Shown: positions 16,678-26,309, numbered from the stretch's first letter. The stretch: 64,000 bases of DNA from Kaiparowitsia sp041742695 (GCA_041742695.1 JBGTOF010000299.1:1-64000); one strand, 5' to 3'. The notes: a model not told the origin generated them from the sequence alone. Made by a program: numbers and translations.

Positions 16678-16718
16678 GTTTGTGTAAGATCCTCCCAATG
16701 CAGGAGCCTTACACAAAC
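16678..16718. repeat. Long hairpin after the kinase gene
   Basis: Arms GTTTGTGTAAG / CTTACACAAAC, with an inner CCTCC / GGAG pairing, form one long stem. There is no T run, so it is either a 3' end stabiliser or a small mobile-type palindrome. Confidence 0.6.
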
Positions 16719-16894
16719 GCTTGCGCGGGTCAACTCAATACCATTACGACAGCTGAATCAGGTAGGACAATTACGGTCATGGAGCCCCTGCACAGTAGTG
16801 TCTCCAGGGCACCTCGATTAATTGCCTCATTGATAATCTTGGGAGCCCAGAACCACTGGAATCTCATTGCCATTCTCAACAAGATTTGTATTTT

Positions 16895-16948
16895 TCGAGG
16901 TGCCCTCCACAACCATAAATCCTCAAACCAGCGCACCAAGCGCTATGG
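16895..16948 (+). repeat. 98-bp interspersed repeat, copy 6 (partial, diverged)
   Basis: CCTCAAACCAGCGC, then ACCAAGCGCTAT, matches the 3' end of the repeat. Its TCGAGGTGCCC arm pairs with GGGCACCTCGA at 16807-16817, so a long-looped stem is kept. Confidence 0.5.
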
Positions 16949-17292
16949 CGTTCAATTCGAGATGATTTGAGCGCTTAGATTTTTTTTGCGTGCTGTGTAT
17001 AAAGCCCTCAATCCTTAGGCCATCGCGCTGCAGCCGCTATTTTTCGATATGGGCTTCTCTACTTTTATTCGTCTATAATTTCTCTCCCTTGGGAGACGCA
17101 GTCCAAGCCCAGGTCTTGATAACCTTCGAAAGTATATGGGCATACCCAATACTTTTTTCGAGGCTGTAGAAAACATGCCTTTTTATATCTGCCTAATGCG
17201 ACTAGGCAGTCATAAAAAAGTTTGAACCAGCCATTAGCCGAAACGAATTACCTAGGTCTGCCCCTTGTTCTCCTTTCCTTTGGACTAATACG

Positions 17293-18405
17293 ATGAAAGC
17301 ATCCGCCATTGTCTCGCTGTTTAAGGCAACCTTTAAGGAATGGACAGAAGATAAAGTCCCTCGATTGGCAGCGGCATTAGCTTACTTTACGATTTTTTCC
17401 TTAGCGCCCTTGCTCATTATTGCGATTTCGATCGCCGCGCTCTTTTTTGGAGAGGACGCCGCTAGGGGGCAGATTGTGGGCCAAATACAAGGCTTGCTAG
17501 GCCCCGAAGGAGCCGAAGCCATTGAATCAATGATTGCCAATGCGAATCGTACCGAAGGAGGCATCGTTGCAACCCTGGTGGGTCTTGTCACGCTTCTGTT
17601 TGGCGCTTCAGGAGTGTTTGGACAACTGCAGGATGCACTGAATACGATCTGGGAAGTAGCCCCCAAACCTGGACAGGGTATTGTAAATTTCATTCGCACA
17701 CGCTTTCTTTCCTTTGGAATGGTGTTGGTGATTGGATTTTTGCTGCTGGTATCGCTAGTGCTTAGCGCTTTGTTGGCGGGCATTGGCACCTATGTTGAGG
17801 GGGTGGCTCCCGGCCTTACCATTCTGTGGGAGGCTCTTAATTTTGTAATTTCGTTCGGCATTATCACCTGTTTATTTGCCCTAATTTATAAGGTGTTGCC
17901 TGATGTCCGGATTGCGTGGGGTGATGTGTGGGTCGGAGCAGCAGTCACGTCGCTGTTGTTTACGATTGGTCGTACCTTAATTGGCATTTACTTGGGCAGT
18001 GCTGCGGTCGGTTCTGCTTATGGGGCAGCGGGTTCTTTAGTGGTTGTGTTGTTGTGGGTCTTTTATTCGGCTCAAATCTTGCTGTTTGGGGCTGAGTTTA
18101 CCCAAGTCTATGCCCATCGCTATGGCTCGCAAATTCGCCCTGCGTCTACGGCGGTACCGTTAACTGAAGAGGGGCGAGTTCAGCAGGGGATGCCTAGTCA
18201 GGAGTATGTAGAAGAGGTCGCCCAGTCTGAAGATGCGGCTGTTCGTACCTCAGATAGAGATAAGCCGTCACGCCGTCCCAGACGGACAGATGCGCCAACT
18301 TCGGCAGGGCGATCGCCCGATCGTTCACCTGGCTTAGTCGCCGTGATTTTAGGCTCAGTGGTGGCGATCGCCCAAGCCACCCGAAAAAAACGCCGTCGTC
18401 GCTAG
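17293..18405 (+). CDS. YihY/BrkB-family inner-membrane protein
   Basis: A 370-residue membrane protein. The family opening DKVPRLAAALAYFTIFSLAP lies at residues 19-38. About six helices extend to residue 275 (for example ATLVGLVTLLFGASGVFGQL, MVLVIGFLLLVSLVLSALL, LVVVLLWVFYSAQILLFG), and GAEFTQVYAHRYG closes the fold. The last roughly 80 residues are hydrophilic and end in a basic KKRRRR tail after a weak helix (LVAVILGSVVAIAQA). The family was once annotated as RNase BN and virulence factor BrkB; the true role is unknown. It stands alone. Confidence 0.9.
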   Translation: MKASAIVSLFKATFKEWTEDKVPRLAAALAYFTIFSLAPLLIIAISIAALFFGEDAARGQIVGQIQGLLGPEGAEAIESMIANANRTEGGIVATLVGLVTLLFGASGVFGQLQDALNTIWEVAPKPGQGIVNFIRTRFLSFGMVLVIGFLLLVSLVLSALLAGIGTYVEGVAPGLTILWEALNFVISFGIITCLFALIYKVLPDVRIAWGDVWVGAAVTSLLFTIGRTLIGIYLGSAAVGSAYGAAGSLVVVLLWVFYSAQILLFGAEFTQVYAHRYGSQIRPASTAVPLTEEGRVQQGMPSQEYVEEVAQSEDAAVRTSDRDKPSRRPRRTDAPTSAGRSPDRSPGLVAVILGSVVAIAQATRKKRRRR

Positions 18406-18645
18406 TGTAAGGGTTAAGCGGCTCCCGTCTCTCACGTTAATGCTTAGATTGGTGAGGTTTTAGTAGAAGGGGCGATCGCTCGTACTCTGGCTGCTGTGCA
18501 GAATCAAACTACCTCACTCAATCATCAAAAAGAAGGCTCTAATCTTAATAGCTGTTGAACCTGTTGATGGGACAAATATTAGGAGGTTTTGGGGAACTCT
18601 ATTGAGTGTTATCCCTACTTTCTACGGAAACGACATCTTTTGCTA

Positions 18646-18684
18646 GCGTTGTTTCAGCTCCGCGCTGTAGGGCTGAAATAACGC
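18646..18684. repeat. 39-bp palindromic repeat, copy 1
   Basis: Outer arms GCGTT / AACGC and inner arms TTTCAGC / GCTGAAA surround a GC-rich centre. It is nearly identical to 34629-34667 and related to 54911-54949. Confidence 0.8.
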
Positions 18685-18853
18685 AATATCGTTCTGGTCG
18701 CGTCGCGGCTAGAACGGCTTTTGCATGTTTTGAACTGTCATTGAAGTCGATTAAATCTTGATTTTGATGCTGTTTGTAGTGCAAATGTCGAAGACTCAAT
18801 GCTTGGCAAATTCAGACAACATACTTATCTATTTTATTAGCATAAAATAGATA

Positions 18854-19104
18854 ATGCCTACTGACCAGGATTTGGTTCCCTAGCAGGCGCTGGCTGCACT
18901 CATCGCAAGTTTTATGGCTCAAGGGCATCCTGAAGAATATGCCAAACATAGGGCGATCGCCACTATTTCCAGGCTGATTTAGAACTGCAAAATGCTCAAC
19001 TGACTTGCTGGCTGGGCTGGCTGTAGCAAACGCACCCCGCTGTTTACTCCGACGCGCTGCACCTTCTTAGCGCTACCCGAACTGAGTTTGAGCAGCGGGT
19101 GTAA
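18854..19104 (+). pseudogene. Small broken gene with two TAG codons and one frameshift
   Basis: Reading from ATG 18854 gives MPTDQDLVP, a TAG at 18881, then QALAALIASFMAQGHPEEYA and KHRAIATIS. A one-base shift near 18970 continues with ADLELQNAQLTCWLGWL, a TAG at 19024, and QTHPAVYSDALHLLSATR to a TAA at 19102. Joined together this is a coherent helical protein of about 83 residues, which argues for a recently decayed gene. The family is unknown to me. Both TAG codons precede CAG or CAA, so each could have been a Gln codon. Confidence 0.6.
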
Positions 19105-19419
19105 GCCTAAGTAATCAATAAATCAACAGGTTTGGCTAGTGTCTAGAACCCTTGTGAATTTCATCCGTCAAAGGGTTTGCGCCCGTTGCTGTGCAGCTTT
19201 TTTGGGCGACGCATGAGGGATGGGAGAGCGTAAGAAAGCCCGCCACTTTATGTAAACCTCTGCAACAGGTTCTGGATTTTTCATTGGTAGCGCTGAATTA
19301 ATAGTGGAAGGTCTGCATGAATGCGATTTCAATCGCGTAAGGGTGCGTGCGTCTACACCTCTCTAATCATTCACGCAGAAGGTCTAGTTCATTCGCAATA
19401 CCCGATTTGGAGAGCCCCC

Positions 19420-20403
19420 ATGCCCACGGATTACATGTTATTTGTTCATGGTGTTAAAACCCGCAGCGAGGAAGAATTCCGAAAGTCTGCGACGAAGTTG
19501 TCAGACGGCATCGCGTTAGGAATCAACAATCCCACTAGAACGGTGAAGCCTATTTGCTTCTTTTGGGGAGATCAAAGCAAAGATGCGCAAGCTAAATTAG
19601 TTCAGGGGTTTAAGTATTCAGAAGATAAGTGGAACCAATTTTGGTTTCGAGATTTTCGCACTGAGCAGATCTTGGAGTTTGTGGGCGATGCCGCACTGTA
19701 CCTCAGTCGTCATGTGGGGTCTAACGTTGTGCGGGCGTTTCATCAACAGGTGCTGCAAGATGGGCTGAAAGACGCTAGTGCTGAGGCGGGCGATCGCCTG
19801 CATCTAATTACCCATAGCTGGGGCACCGTCATCCTGTTCGACATTCTGTTTGCCCGTCGCTGGGAAGACGAGGGGCTTGACCACGACAACAGCACCCGAG
19901 ACATTCGCCAGTGCGTGCAGGATATTCGCAACACATTCTTTGGGTTAACGCCCAACCCAGGACAGGGCATCCCCCTTGCCAGCATTCATACGATGGGGTC
20001 GCCCATTGCCTTGTTCACCTTGCTTAAACTGACTGGGGAAAGCAGCCACGACCTTAGCCCCCGGCTGAACGAATTGGTGAAAAACCTCTACGATTTGCGA
20101 AAGGGGAAACCGCTGCCCTGGCGCAATTTTGCTCATCCTGGCGACCCCATTGCCTATCCGCTAGAGGGCCTGTTGCCGCAGTTGCTGCAGCAGGGAGCGA
20201 GTCAAGAGTATGTACAGATTGAGGATGTGGTGCAGGGCGATCGCTTCCCGAACCGGTTGCACAATTTAGGGAATCTGCTGCCCTTTACGCGTCAGCGCTT
20301 GCTTCCCGTACTCAGTGGGGGCGACGCCCACGGCAGCTATTGGGGCAGCGCAGCAGTAGCTCAGTCCATCGGCAGCGTCATTCAGACTTCGATGGACTCG
20401 TAG
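19420..20403 (+). CDS. Alpha/beta hydrolase-like protein, unknown substrate
   Basis: About 327 residues from ATG 19420, chosen because TTGGAGAG lies just upstream; a longer frame from 19321 adds 33 unlikely residues. DYMLFVHGVKTRSEEEF is the first strand with the oxyanion-side HG. LHLITHSWGTVILFDILF has the nucleophile elbow with Ser in HSWGT. HTMGSPIALFTLL and NFAHPGDPIAYPLEGLL supply later elements, the latter with a plausible catalytic Asp. This is a cytoplasmic serine hydrolase or esterase of unknown substrate. It stands alone upstream of leuA. Confidence 0.75.
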   Translation: MPTDYMLFVHGVKTRSEEEFRKSATKLSDGIALGINNPTRTVKPICFFWGDQSKDAQAKLVQGFKYSEDKWNQFWFRDFRTEQILEFVGDAALYLSRHVGSNVVRAFHQQVLQDGLKDASAEAGDRLHLITHSWGTVILFDILFARRWEDEGLDHDNSTRDIRQCVQDIRNTFFGLTPNPGQGIPLASIHTMGSPIALFTLLKLTGESSHDLSPRLNELVKNLYDLRKGKPLPWRNFAHPGDPIAYPLEGLLPQLLQQGASQEYVQIEDVVQGDRFPNRLHNLGNLLPFTRQRLLPVLSGGDAHGSYWGSAAVAQSIGSVIQTSMDS

Positions 20404-20717
20404 GAGGAGCAAGGGCTACGCTTGCCATAGTTCAGTCAAAACAGAAATTCACGCTTTAGAATGGCAATTAGCCCAGGCGGGTGAATTCACCTTGGGTTCT
20501 GTATCTGCATACTAGAGCGAACACGCTATCGGGTCAGCGGCAGTTTTAAATTAACCAGAATCTAACCAGAATCAGCCAGAGTTGTTGCGGCGCAGCGGCA
20601 GGGCCACTACGCCGCAAGGCTTTAGATTTAGTATTGAGACTGGTCTCAGACAGCACCGCATGCCGATAGCGTATTTTGTTTTGTGACTATCCACTTAATC
20701 ATGAGTTAAACCTTGCT
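20404..20717. other. Gap of 314 bp upstream of leuA
   Basis: A hairpin TTGCGGCG / CGCCGCAA (about 20585-20617) and a short GAGAC / GTCTC palindrome near 20636 are seen. No leucine-rich leader peptide or T-box is evident. Confidence 0.4.
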
Positions 20718-22340
20718 ATGAACACCCCTGCTCAGTCTGACCGCATCCTCATCTTCGATACCACCCTCCGCGATGGAGAGCAATCTCCGGGTGCCACCCT
20801 AAACGTGGACGAGAAGCTGGCGATCGCCCGTCAACTAGCACGACTGGGTGTAGACGTGATTGAGGCGGGATTTCCCTTTGCCAGCCCGGGCGACTTTGAG
20901 GCGGTGCAAAAAATTGCTGACCAAGTTGGCACGCCCGATGGCCCCACAATTTGCGGTTTGGCTCGCGCCACCAGACAAGATATCGAAGCAGCGGGCAAGG
21001 CGATTCAGCCTGCAGCGAAGGGGCGAATTCATACCTTCATTGCCACCTCCGATATTCACCTGGAATATAAGTTGCGCAAGACCCGTCAAGAAGTGTTGGA
21101 GATTGCGCCAGAGATGGTGGCCTATGCCAAAACGTTTACCGATGATGTGGAGTTTTCGCCAGAAGATGCTGGACGGTCTGACCCAGAGTTTTTGTATGAG
21201 ATGCTAGAGCGGGCGATCGCCGCTGGCGCTACGACCGTCAACATCCCCGATACGGTGGGATATTTGACCCCGAGCGAATTCGGCACGTTAATTAAAGGCA
21301 TTAGAGATAATGTGCCGAACATCAACCAGGCCATCATCTCTGTTCATGGTCACAATGATTTGGGCTTGGCGGTTGCCAATTTCTTAGAAGCCGTGAAGAA
21401 TGGCGCGCGTCAGCTGGAATGCACCATCAATGGCATTGGCGAACGGGCAGGCAATGCTGCACTCGAAGAATTGGTGATGGCGATGCATGTGCGGCGGTCG
21501 TTCTATAACCCTTACCTCGGACGTCCCGCAGAGTCGGAGGAGCCACTGACCAACATCGACACGCGCCAACTCTACAAAACCTCGCGCCTCGTATCAAACC
21601 TGACGGGAATGCTGGTGCAGCCCAATAAAGCCATCGTAGGTGCCAATGCCTTTGCCCATGAATCTGGGATTCATCAAGATGGCGTGCTGAAGCACAAGCT
21701 CACCTACGAAATCATGGATGCTCAGTCCATTGGCCTTACCGACAATCAGATTGTGTTGGGCAAGCACTCAGGGCGCAACGCCTTCCGCACTCGCCTTAAG
21801 GAGTTGGGTCACGAAATAGCAGACCAAGAGCTAAACCGCGCTTTCTTGCGGTTTAAGGATCTGGCTGACAAGAAGAAGGACGTGACCGACTGGGATCTAG
21901 AAGCCATCGTCAACGATGAAGCCCAGCAGGTGCCAGACTTGTTCCGCCTAGAGCATTTGCAGGTGTCTTGCGGCGACCACGCCCGCCCTACCGCCACTGT
22001 GACGCTGCGCACGCCTGATGGTCAAGAGCTGACGGATGCGGCGATCGGCACTGGCCCAGTGGATGCAGTCTACAAAGCTATTAACCGGGTGGTAGATATT
22101 CCCAATCAGCTGATTGAGTTCTCGGTGCAGTCTGTCACCGTCGGCATTGATGCGATTGGAGAGGTTACCATTCGCCTTAAGCATGAAGACCGCATGTTCG
22201 CGGGGCATGGGGCCAACACTGACATCATCGTGGCGTCAGCCCAGGCTTACATGAACGCCCTCAACCGCCTTTATGCAAGTTTGCGAAACGGGCGATCGCT
22301 TCATCCTCAACATGATGAAGTTGCCTCAGCGGTAATGTAA
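20718..22340 (+). CDS. leuA: 2-isopropylmalate synthase
   Basis: A 540-residue enzyme from ATG 20718 that condenses acetyl-CoA with 2-oxoisovalerate, the first committed step of leucine synthesis. FDTTLRDGEQSPGA is the metal-binding opening of the DRE-TIM barrel, SVHGHNDLGLAVAN supplies further metal ligands, and GIGERAGNAALEE and HESGIHQDGVLKH follow. The C-terminal regulatory domain (about residues 400-520) has HLQVSCGDHARPTATV and GTGPVDAVYKAINRVV, where leucine feedback binds in this family. It is monocistronic, with its own terminator. Confidence 0.95.
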   Translation: MNTPAQSDRILIFDTTLRDGEQSPGATLNVDEKLAIARQLARLGVDVIEAGFPFASPGDFEAVQKIADQVGTPDGPTICGLARATRQDIEAAGKAIQPAAKGRIHTFIATSDIHLEYKLRKTRQEVLEIAPEMVAYAKTFTDDVEFSPEDAGRSDPEFLYEMLERAIAAGATTVNIPDTVGYLTPSEFGTLIKGIRDNVPNINQAIISVHGHNDLGLAVANFLEAVKNGARQLECTINGIGERAGNAALEELVMAMHVRRSFYNPYLGRPAESEEPLTNIDTRQLYKTSRLVSNLTGMLVQPNKAIVGANAFAHESGIHQDGVLKHKLTYEIMDAQSIGLTDNQIVLGKHSGRNAFRTRLKELGHEIADQELNRAFLRFKDLADKKKDVTDWDLEAIVNDEAQQVPDLFRLEHLQVSCGDHARPTATVTLRTPDGQELTDAAIGTGPVDAVYKAINRVVDIPNQLIEFSVQSVTVGIDAIGEVTIRLKHEDRMFAGHGANTDIIVASAQAYMNALNRLYASLRNGRSLHPQHDEVASAVM

Positions 22341-22366
22341 ACATAACTGACAGTTAACGTTTGGCA

Positions 22367-22417
22367 AATACATAAAACCGTTCTGCCCACAACGCGAGCA
22401 GAACGGTTTTATGTATT
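22367..22417. terminator. Perfect 20-bp inverted repeat after leuA
   Basis: AATACATAAAACCGTTCTGC is exactly mirrored downstream across an 11-base loop. T and A runs within the stem make it usable from both strands, between leuA and the minus-strand PRC-barrel gene. Confidence 0.85.
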
Positions 22418-22450
22418 GTTTCAGCCCTATAGCGCAGAGTGAAACTACGC
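22415..22450. repeat. 39-bp palindromic repeat, copy 4 (degenerate)
   Basis: ATTGTTTCAGCCC, AGCGCAGAGTGAAAC and TACGCTATCGAAC match the family, including the CTATCGAAC flank shared with the copies at 34629 and 54911. Confidence 0.55.
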
Positions 22451-22498
22451 TATCGAACTTACATTAATTTGAGCAATTAAGATGAGAGTACAATCCGT

Positions 22499-23422
22499 TT
22501 AGCGACGAATCCCTGACTGCTGCGCTCGCTGCATCAGCCGTTCTTCATATCGCTGAAGCAAACTGTGGTTTTGCGAGTTCATTTCGTACAGCGCTGGGTC
22601 TTGCCGATAGTCATACCCGTTGTTGTCAGTCGGCTCTCGCCCTGAAGCACCGGTGTTAGGCGGCATATAGGCTAGATTGTTAGGCTGCTGGTATTGCCCG
22701 GTCGGCGGCACAGGCTGCTGATTAGGAGGCTGCTGACTATAGGGTTGGGCAGGCACTTGTCTGGGCGCTTGTTCGGCAATGGGTTGCAGATTTTGACTCT
22801 GAGCCCCATAGGGTGGGCGCTGCTGCACCCGCTGCTGGTCGTAGCTAGCGGAAGGCGACGATGCAGGAGTAGTTGGATAGCCTACAGGCGGCTGGTTAGA
22901 CGGATAACCCTGACCTTGCATGGAATGAGACGACGTGCTCTGGGGATAGTGCTGCTGCTCTGTCTGAGGATGAGCAGTAGCGCTACCGAACGGGGCATTG
23001 TTCATCGGCACGTTGCTAATAGGAGGAGACGATGCAGGCTGCTGATTTGCAGTTTGGGCATTGGGAGCAGGCTGATAGACGCCCCGCACTAGCGCTTCAT
23101 AAGCATTGTCGATTTTCAAGCTTTCGCTAAATTCAGGCAAACGCTCGGCTTGCTCTTTGGTAAAGCCAACTGTATAAATACACTCACTGTTGCTATCAAT
23201 GCGCGATCGCCCCACCGGGAGCAAAACCTTCTTGCCAAAGCCCCAAAAGCCTAGGTCAACAACCAGATAGCGAAAGTGACCCTCGTAGTCAACCAGCAGG
23301 TCGTGAACGCTACCAATTCTATTGTCGTCGATATCAGCGTAAACGCTTAATCCTTTGATATCTGATCCGCCAAATGTATCTTCGTAATGTGGATCAAAAT
23401 CCTTAATTTTTATCAAAACCAT
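22499..23422 (-). CDS. PRC-barrel domain protein with Pro/Gln-rich tail
   Basis: A 307-residue protein. Residues about 15-85 form a PRC barrel (IKGLSVYADIDDNRIGSVHD, YLVVDLGFWGFGKKVLLPVG). The remaining two-thirds is low-complexity Pro, Gln, Ser, Asn and Tyr, ending in a short charged helix (LLQRYEERLMQRAQ). PRC barrels bind proteins or RNA, for example in photosynthetic reaction-centre H subunits and RimM. The disordered tail suggests a scaffold or surface role. No signal peptide is seen. A WGxxGxxG gene lies upstream on the same strand, about 100 bases away. Confidence 0.8.
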   Translation of the reverse strand: MVLIKIKDFDPHYEDTFGGSDIKGLSVYADIDDNRIGSVHDLLVDYEGHFRYLVVDLGFWGFGKKVLLPVGRSRIDSNSECIYTVGFTKEQAERLPEFSESLKIDNAYEALVRGVYQPAPNAQTANQQPASSPPISNVPMNNAPFGSATAHPQTEQQHYPQSTSSHSMQGQGYPSNQPPVGYPTTPASSPSASYDQQRVQQRPPYGAQSQNLQPIAEQAPRQVPAQPYSQQPPNQQPVPPTGQYQQPNNLAYMPPNTGASGREPTDNNGYDYRQDPALYEMNSQNHSLLQRYEERLMQRAQQSGIRR

Positions 23423-23521
23423 CGAATAACGCTCCTACAGTCTTGTAGGTGTTTACACATCATCTGATGCGATCGTTGAGTACAATCGCATCAGATGAAA
23501 AACTGCATTAACTAACTCGCT

Positions 23522-23815
23522 CTATCGGCGATAGTCAGGTTGAGCAGGTGCATCAGGCTCACGATAGACAGCAGGGCCCGTATTGTTGTTGCGCTGATCT
23601 TTACCGGCTAAGCCAGCTAAGCCCAATAGACCAATCAAGCCCAACCAACCCCAGTCAAATCCGTCTTCTTCTTCTTCACCAAATGTTTCGCCTGTCTCTG
23701 TTCCCACAGGGGCATTTGCTTCTTGAGAGATAGCAGGCAGAGTCATCGGGGCGATCGCTAGTCCTAACGACAGCACTCCAACACTCATCAATCGATACAA
23801 TGCTAAGCGTTTCAT
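23522..23815 (-). CDS. WGxxGxxG-motif membrane protein
   Basis: A 97-residue protein with a signal peptide (MKRLALYRLMSVGVLSLGL to about residue 30), an acidic stretch (EEEEDGFDW) and then WGWLGLIGLLGLAGLAG, the repeated Gly-spaced hydrophobic helix that names this cyanobacterial and actinobacterial group. A short polar tail ends in YREPDAPAQPDYRR. It is small and likely anchored at the cell surface or periplasm. The role is unknown. Good ribosome-site-like purines precede it. Confidence 0.75.
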   Translation of the reverse strand: MKRLALYRLMSVGVLSLGLAIAPMTLPAISQEANAPVGTETGETFGEEEEDGFDWGWLGLIGLLGLAGLAGKDQRNNNTGPAVYREPDAPAQPDYRR

Positions 23816-24463
23816 TTTTTTGGTTCCTTATTCAACAAACAACTAACAATCAAACTTAATCTGGAGATTATCTCAGAATCACCCTGCTTTGCAGTCAGCA
23901 AAACTAGGCGGATGTAATCTATCAGTATCAATCTGAATATCACCCGCTTGACAATCTTTCAGATCTGTTTTTGCAGGTTGCAACTACAGCCTTGAATTAG
24001 TGCGCGGGAGCATTCTTGAGCGTCCTAATTAACAGGCTTGCGGCGAATTAGGTTTGACTTCAACTCACAGCTAATATTATCAAGGCAAGAGGTGGTAGTG
24101 TATCGACCTTTAGCTGTAACTTAGAGCTGATTTTCCATTACCGTAGTATTAGACCTGATGCAGCATCTACTCTCTCGAAATGCACAGGGGCGATCGCCCA
24201 GAGCCTAATAAAGATACCTCAACAAAGGCTTTGACAGCTTCTGGCTATCAGCCCTACTCTGGGTATTACCTTAAATAGAACAAATAGCAGTGACCTTCAA
24301 GAGTCAGTGGGGTTCTTGTTTTTAGAACAGATTCCACTCCGATTTATTCTGATTTATTTGGCCGAGTGCATATTTATGAAACACTGATGAAATGGTATAG
24401 GAAATGTCACCGATTGCTGTGCTTTGATGGTGTGCTTTGAATAAAGGGCTTTCTTAAGCCCGT
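23816..24463. other. Gap of 648 bp upstream of the sigma-factor cassette
   Basis: AT-rich, with no gene found. It must hold the promoter of the cassette, but no confident -35/-10 pair stands out. Confidence 0.4.
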
Positions 24464-25117
24464 GTGAGTTATAAAACTGTCATGGATGAATCTCTTCGTC
24501 AACTTGTGGCCGAGGCCTGTAGCTATCCTCCCGGTAGCGTCAAGCGACAACGTGCCCTCACTCGCATTATTCGCTTGACCTCCAAAAAACTATGGCGAGA
24601 GTCTACCCCTCACTATGAAGATGCGCTGCAACAAACCTGGGTCTATTTCTGCCAAAACATTTGTGAGGCCAACACCGCCGATCATCCCTACGATCCAACG
24701 CGGGGCACGGTTTCTACTTGGCTCAATGCCTATCTCAAACGGCGACTGCAAGATGGCTACATTCGTGACCAAGAAACCCGACACCGTGCTGCGCCTGCCA
24801 AAACGCTCACTAGCGATCCCGATCATCCCAAGAATCCAGTCGAAGATGTCGCTGCGCCACCCGACTTGCCGCCCATTCTAGAGACGGTGCAGTTGTGGGT
24901 TGAGCGCGATGCCTCAGGCGACCTATGTGCTACGCATATTGAAGGGCATCCTCAGGTCAATTGCCAAACCTTAATTCTGCGGCGGATGCCGCCAGAGCAA
25001 GGCTGGAAAGACCTGTCCGCTGAATTTGGTCTGCCAATCTCTACCCTTAGCAGCTTTTATCAGCGGCAATGTTTGCCAAGGCTGCGTAAATTCGGTGAAT
25101 CAGAGGGATATCTATAA
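24464..25117 (+). CDS. Sigma-70-family RNA polymerase sigma-like factor
   Basis: A 217-residue protein from GTG 24464; ATG 24482 is possible. The N-terminal half (TRIIRLTSKKLW, EDALQQTWVYFCQNI, GTVSTWLNAYLKRRLQDGY) reads as sigma region 2. A linker of about 40 residues follows, then a region 4 helix-turn-helix (WKDLSAEFGLPISTLSSFYQ). It most resembles cyanobacterial ECF-like or group-3-like factors. It begins a three-gene set with the DUF1822 gene 15 bases downstream, so coupled transcription is likely. Promoter targets cannot be read. Confidence 0.75.
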   Translation: MSYKTVMDESLRQLVAEACSYPPGSVKRQRALTRIIRLTSKKLWRESTPHYEDALQQTWVYFCQNICEANTADHPYDPTRGTVSTWLNAYLKRRLQDGYIRDQETRHRAAPAKTLTSDPDHPKNPVEDVAAPPDLPPILETVQLWVERDASGDLCATHIEGHPQVNCQTLILRRMPPEQGWKDLSAEFGLPISTLSSFYQRQCLPRLRKFGESEGYL

Positions 25118-25132
25118 AGGAGGTTTGGCACT

Positions 25133-26179
25133 ATGGTTTACAACACAGATTTTTCTCTCACGCTACCGATTACACGAGATGCGTTGCATAGGGCAGAGCA
25201 ATTTGCGCTACGGCAACCCAGTCCCCACAAGGCCGCTCAGGTGAAATACAATACCCTGGCGGTTCAAGCGGTTCATGCTTACTTGCAGCTGATGGGTGTG
25301 GCGACAGACCTGACTGCTGGCGATAGCTGGAATCCGGTGGTGCAACTCTGGGCCGATACGGCAGATCTAGAGGTGTCTAGAGTGGGACGGTTGGAATGTC
25401 GGCCCGTGGTGGTTACGGGTCGTGGCGTCCCAGTGCCCTTGAGCTGTCCTATTCCGCCAGAGGTGTGGAGCGATCGCATTGGGTATGTGGTGGTTCAACT
25501 CAATGAAGCTACCCGCGAAGCAGAGATTCTAGGCTTTAGCCCGTCCGCAGCAGTAGAAAATTTGCCCCTGAATCAGCTCCAACCGATTGAAGACCTGATG
25601 ACGCATTTGGCGGCGTTGCAGACGCAGGCGAGTCCTCAGCCAGTGTGGGAGACTTGGGCGACGTTGGGGCAATGGTTGCAGGGACTGGTGGATGCTGGGT
25701 GGAGCACAGCTGAGTCGGTGCTCAATCCGCCCCAGTTGGGCTACGCCATGCGAAGTGCTCTGACGGCAGAGTCGTCAGCGCTAGCGTTTGTCACTCGCCA
25801 AGCCAAGCCTATCGATGTAGGCGTACCGCTGGTGTTGGTGATGGCGTTGAGGCCTGATCCGAGTTCTCCTGATCCAATAGAGAATGCTTCGAGTGGGGAG
25901 GTGCGGCAGGCCGAAAATCGCGACTTGATGCCTTCTGAATCTAGTCAAACTCCCGCTAGCATTGACATGGTGGTGCAGGTGCATCCGGTGCAAACGGCAA
26001 CGTTACCCCCAGACGTGATGCTGCAGGTTTTAGATGAGACTGGTGCAGAATTTTTGGCAGCGCGATCGCACGTCGAGGATGACTACATCCAGTTGCAGCT
26101 TAGCGGTGCGTCGGGTGAGCGGTTTCAAGTGCGGGTGAGTCTGGGCGATCGCACCGTGACTGAATTCTTCCAAATTTAG
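25133..26179 (+). CDS. DUF1822 family protein
   Basis: A 348-residue soluble protein with a strong ribosome site (AAAGGAGG) just before ATG 25133. The opening FSLTLPITRDALHRAEQFA and KAAQVKYNTLAVQAVHAYLQ (LAV-x-AV-x-YL) are the DUF1822 signature, and WNPVVQLWADTADLEV follows. The C-terminal third is a beta-rich domain (LQVLDETGAEFLAARS, IQLQLSGASGERFQVRVSLG). DUF1822 proteins are cyanobacterial and of unknown function. The position between a sigma-like factor and a CHAT-CHASE2 protein makes a regulatory partner plausible. Confidence 0.85.
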   Translation: MVYNTDFSLTLPITRDALHRAEQFALRQPSPHKAAQVKYNTLAVQAVHAYLQLMGVATDLTAGDSWNPVVQLWADTADLEVSRVGRLECRPVVVTGRGVPVPLSCPIPPEVWSDRIGYVVVQLNEATREAEILGFSPSAAVENLPLNQLQPIEDLMTHLAALQTQASPQPVWETWATLGQWLQGLVDAGWSTAESVLNPPQLGYAMRSALTAESSALAFVTRQAKPIDVGVPLVLVMALRPDPSSPDPIENASSGEVRQAENRDLMPSESSQTPASIDMVVQVHPVQTATLPPDVMLQVLDETGAEFLAARSHVEDDYIQLQLSGASGERFQVRVSLGDRTVTEFFQI

Positions 26180-26309
26180 CCAGGTGCGCTCCAATTTCGC
26201 ACAGGACTTGAACCCCAACCTTGAGCAACACGCCGTAGCTGGCTCTGCCTGATGGTAAGCCACTGATGGAATTGCGACGCATCGCAACACTGTGACAGCA
26301 TGATTTCCT

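Larger units (their letters stand above)
16633..17292. other. Gap of 660 bp with inverted repeat and partial 98-bp repeat
   Basis: It holds a strong hairpin (16678-16718) and a partial copy of the 98-bp repeat (16895-16948). AT-rich sequence lies before the YihY gene. The 96-codon frame over this area is not a gene. Confidence 0.5.
18406..19419. other. Gap of about 1 kb with a palindromic repeat and a pseudogene
   Basis: It contains the 39-bp palindrome (18646-18684) and a broken small gene (18854-19104). No intact gene is seen. Confidence 0.6.

Noticed and set aside
16680..16970. 96-codon plus-strand frame after the kinase
   Set aside because: It runs through a palindrome and a partial repeat; no ribosome site or recognisable fold.
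20404..20717. Leucine attenuation leader before leuA
   Set aside because: No Leu-rich peptide with alternative stems could be found, only an unrelated hairpin.
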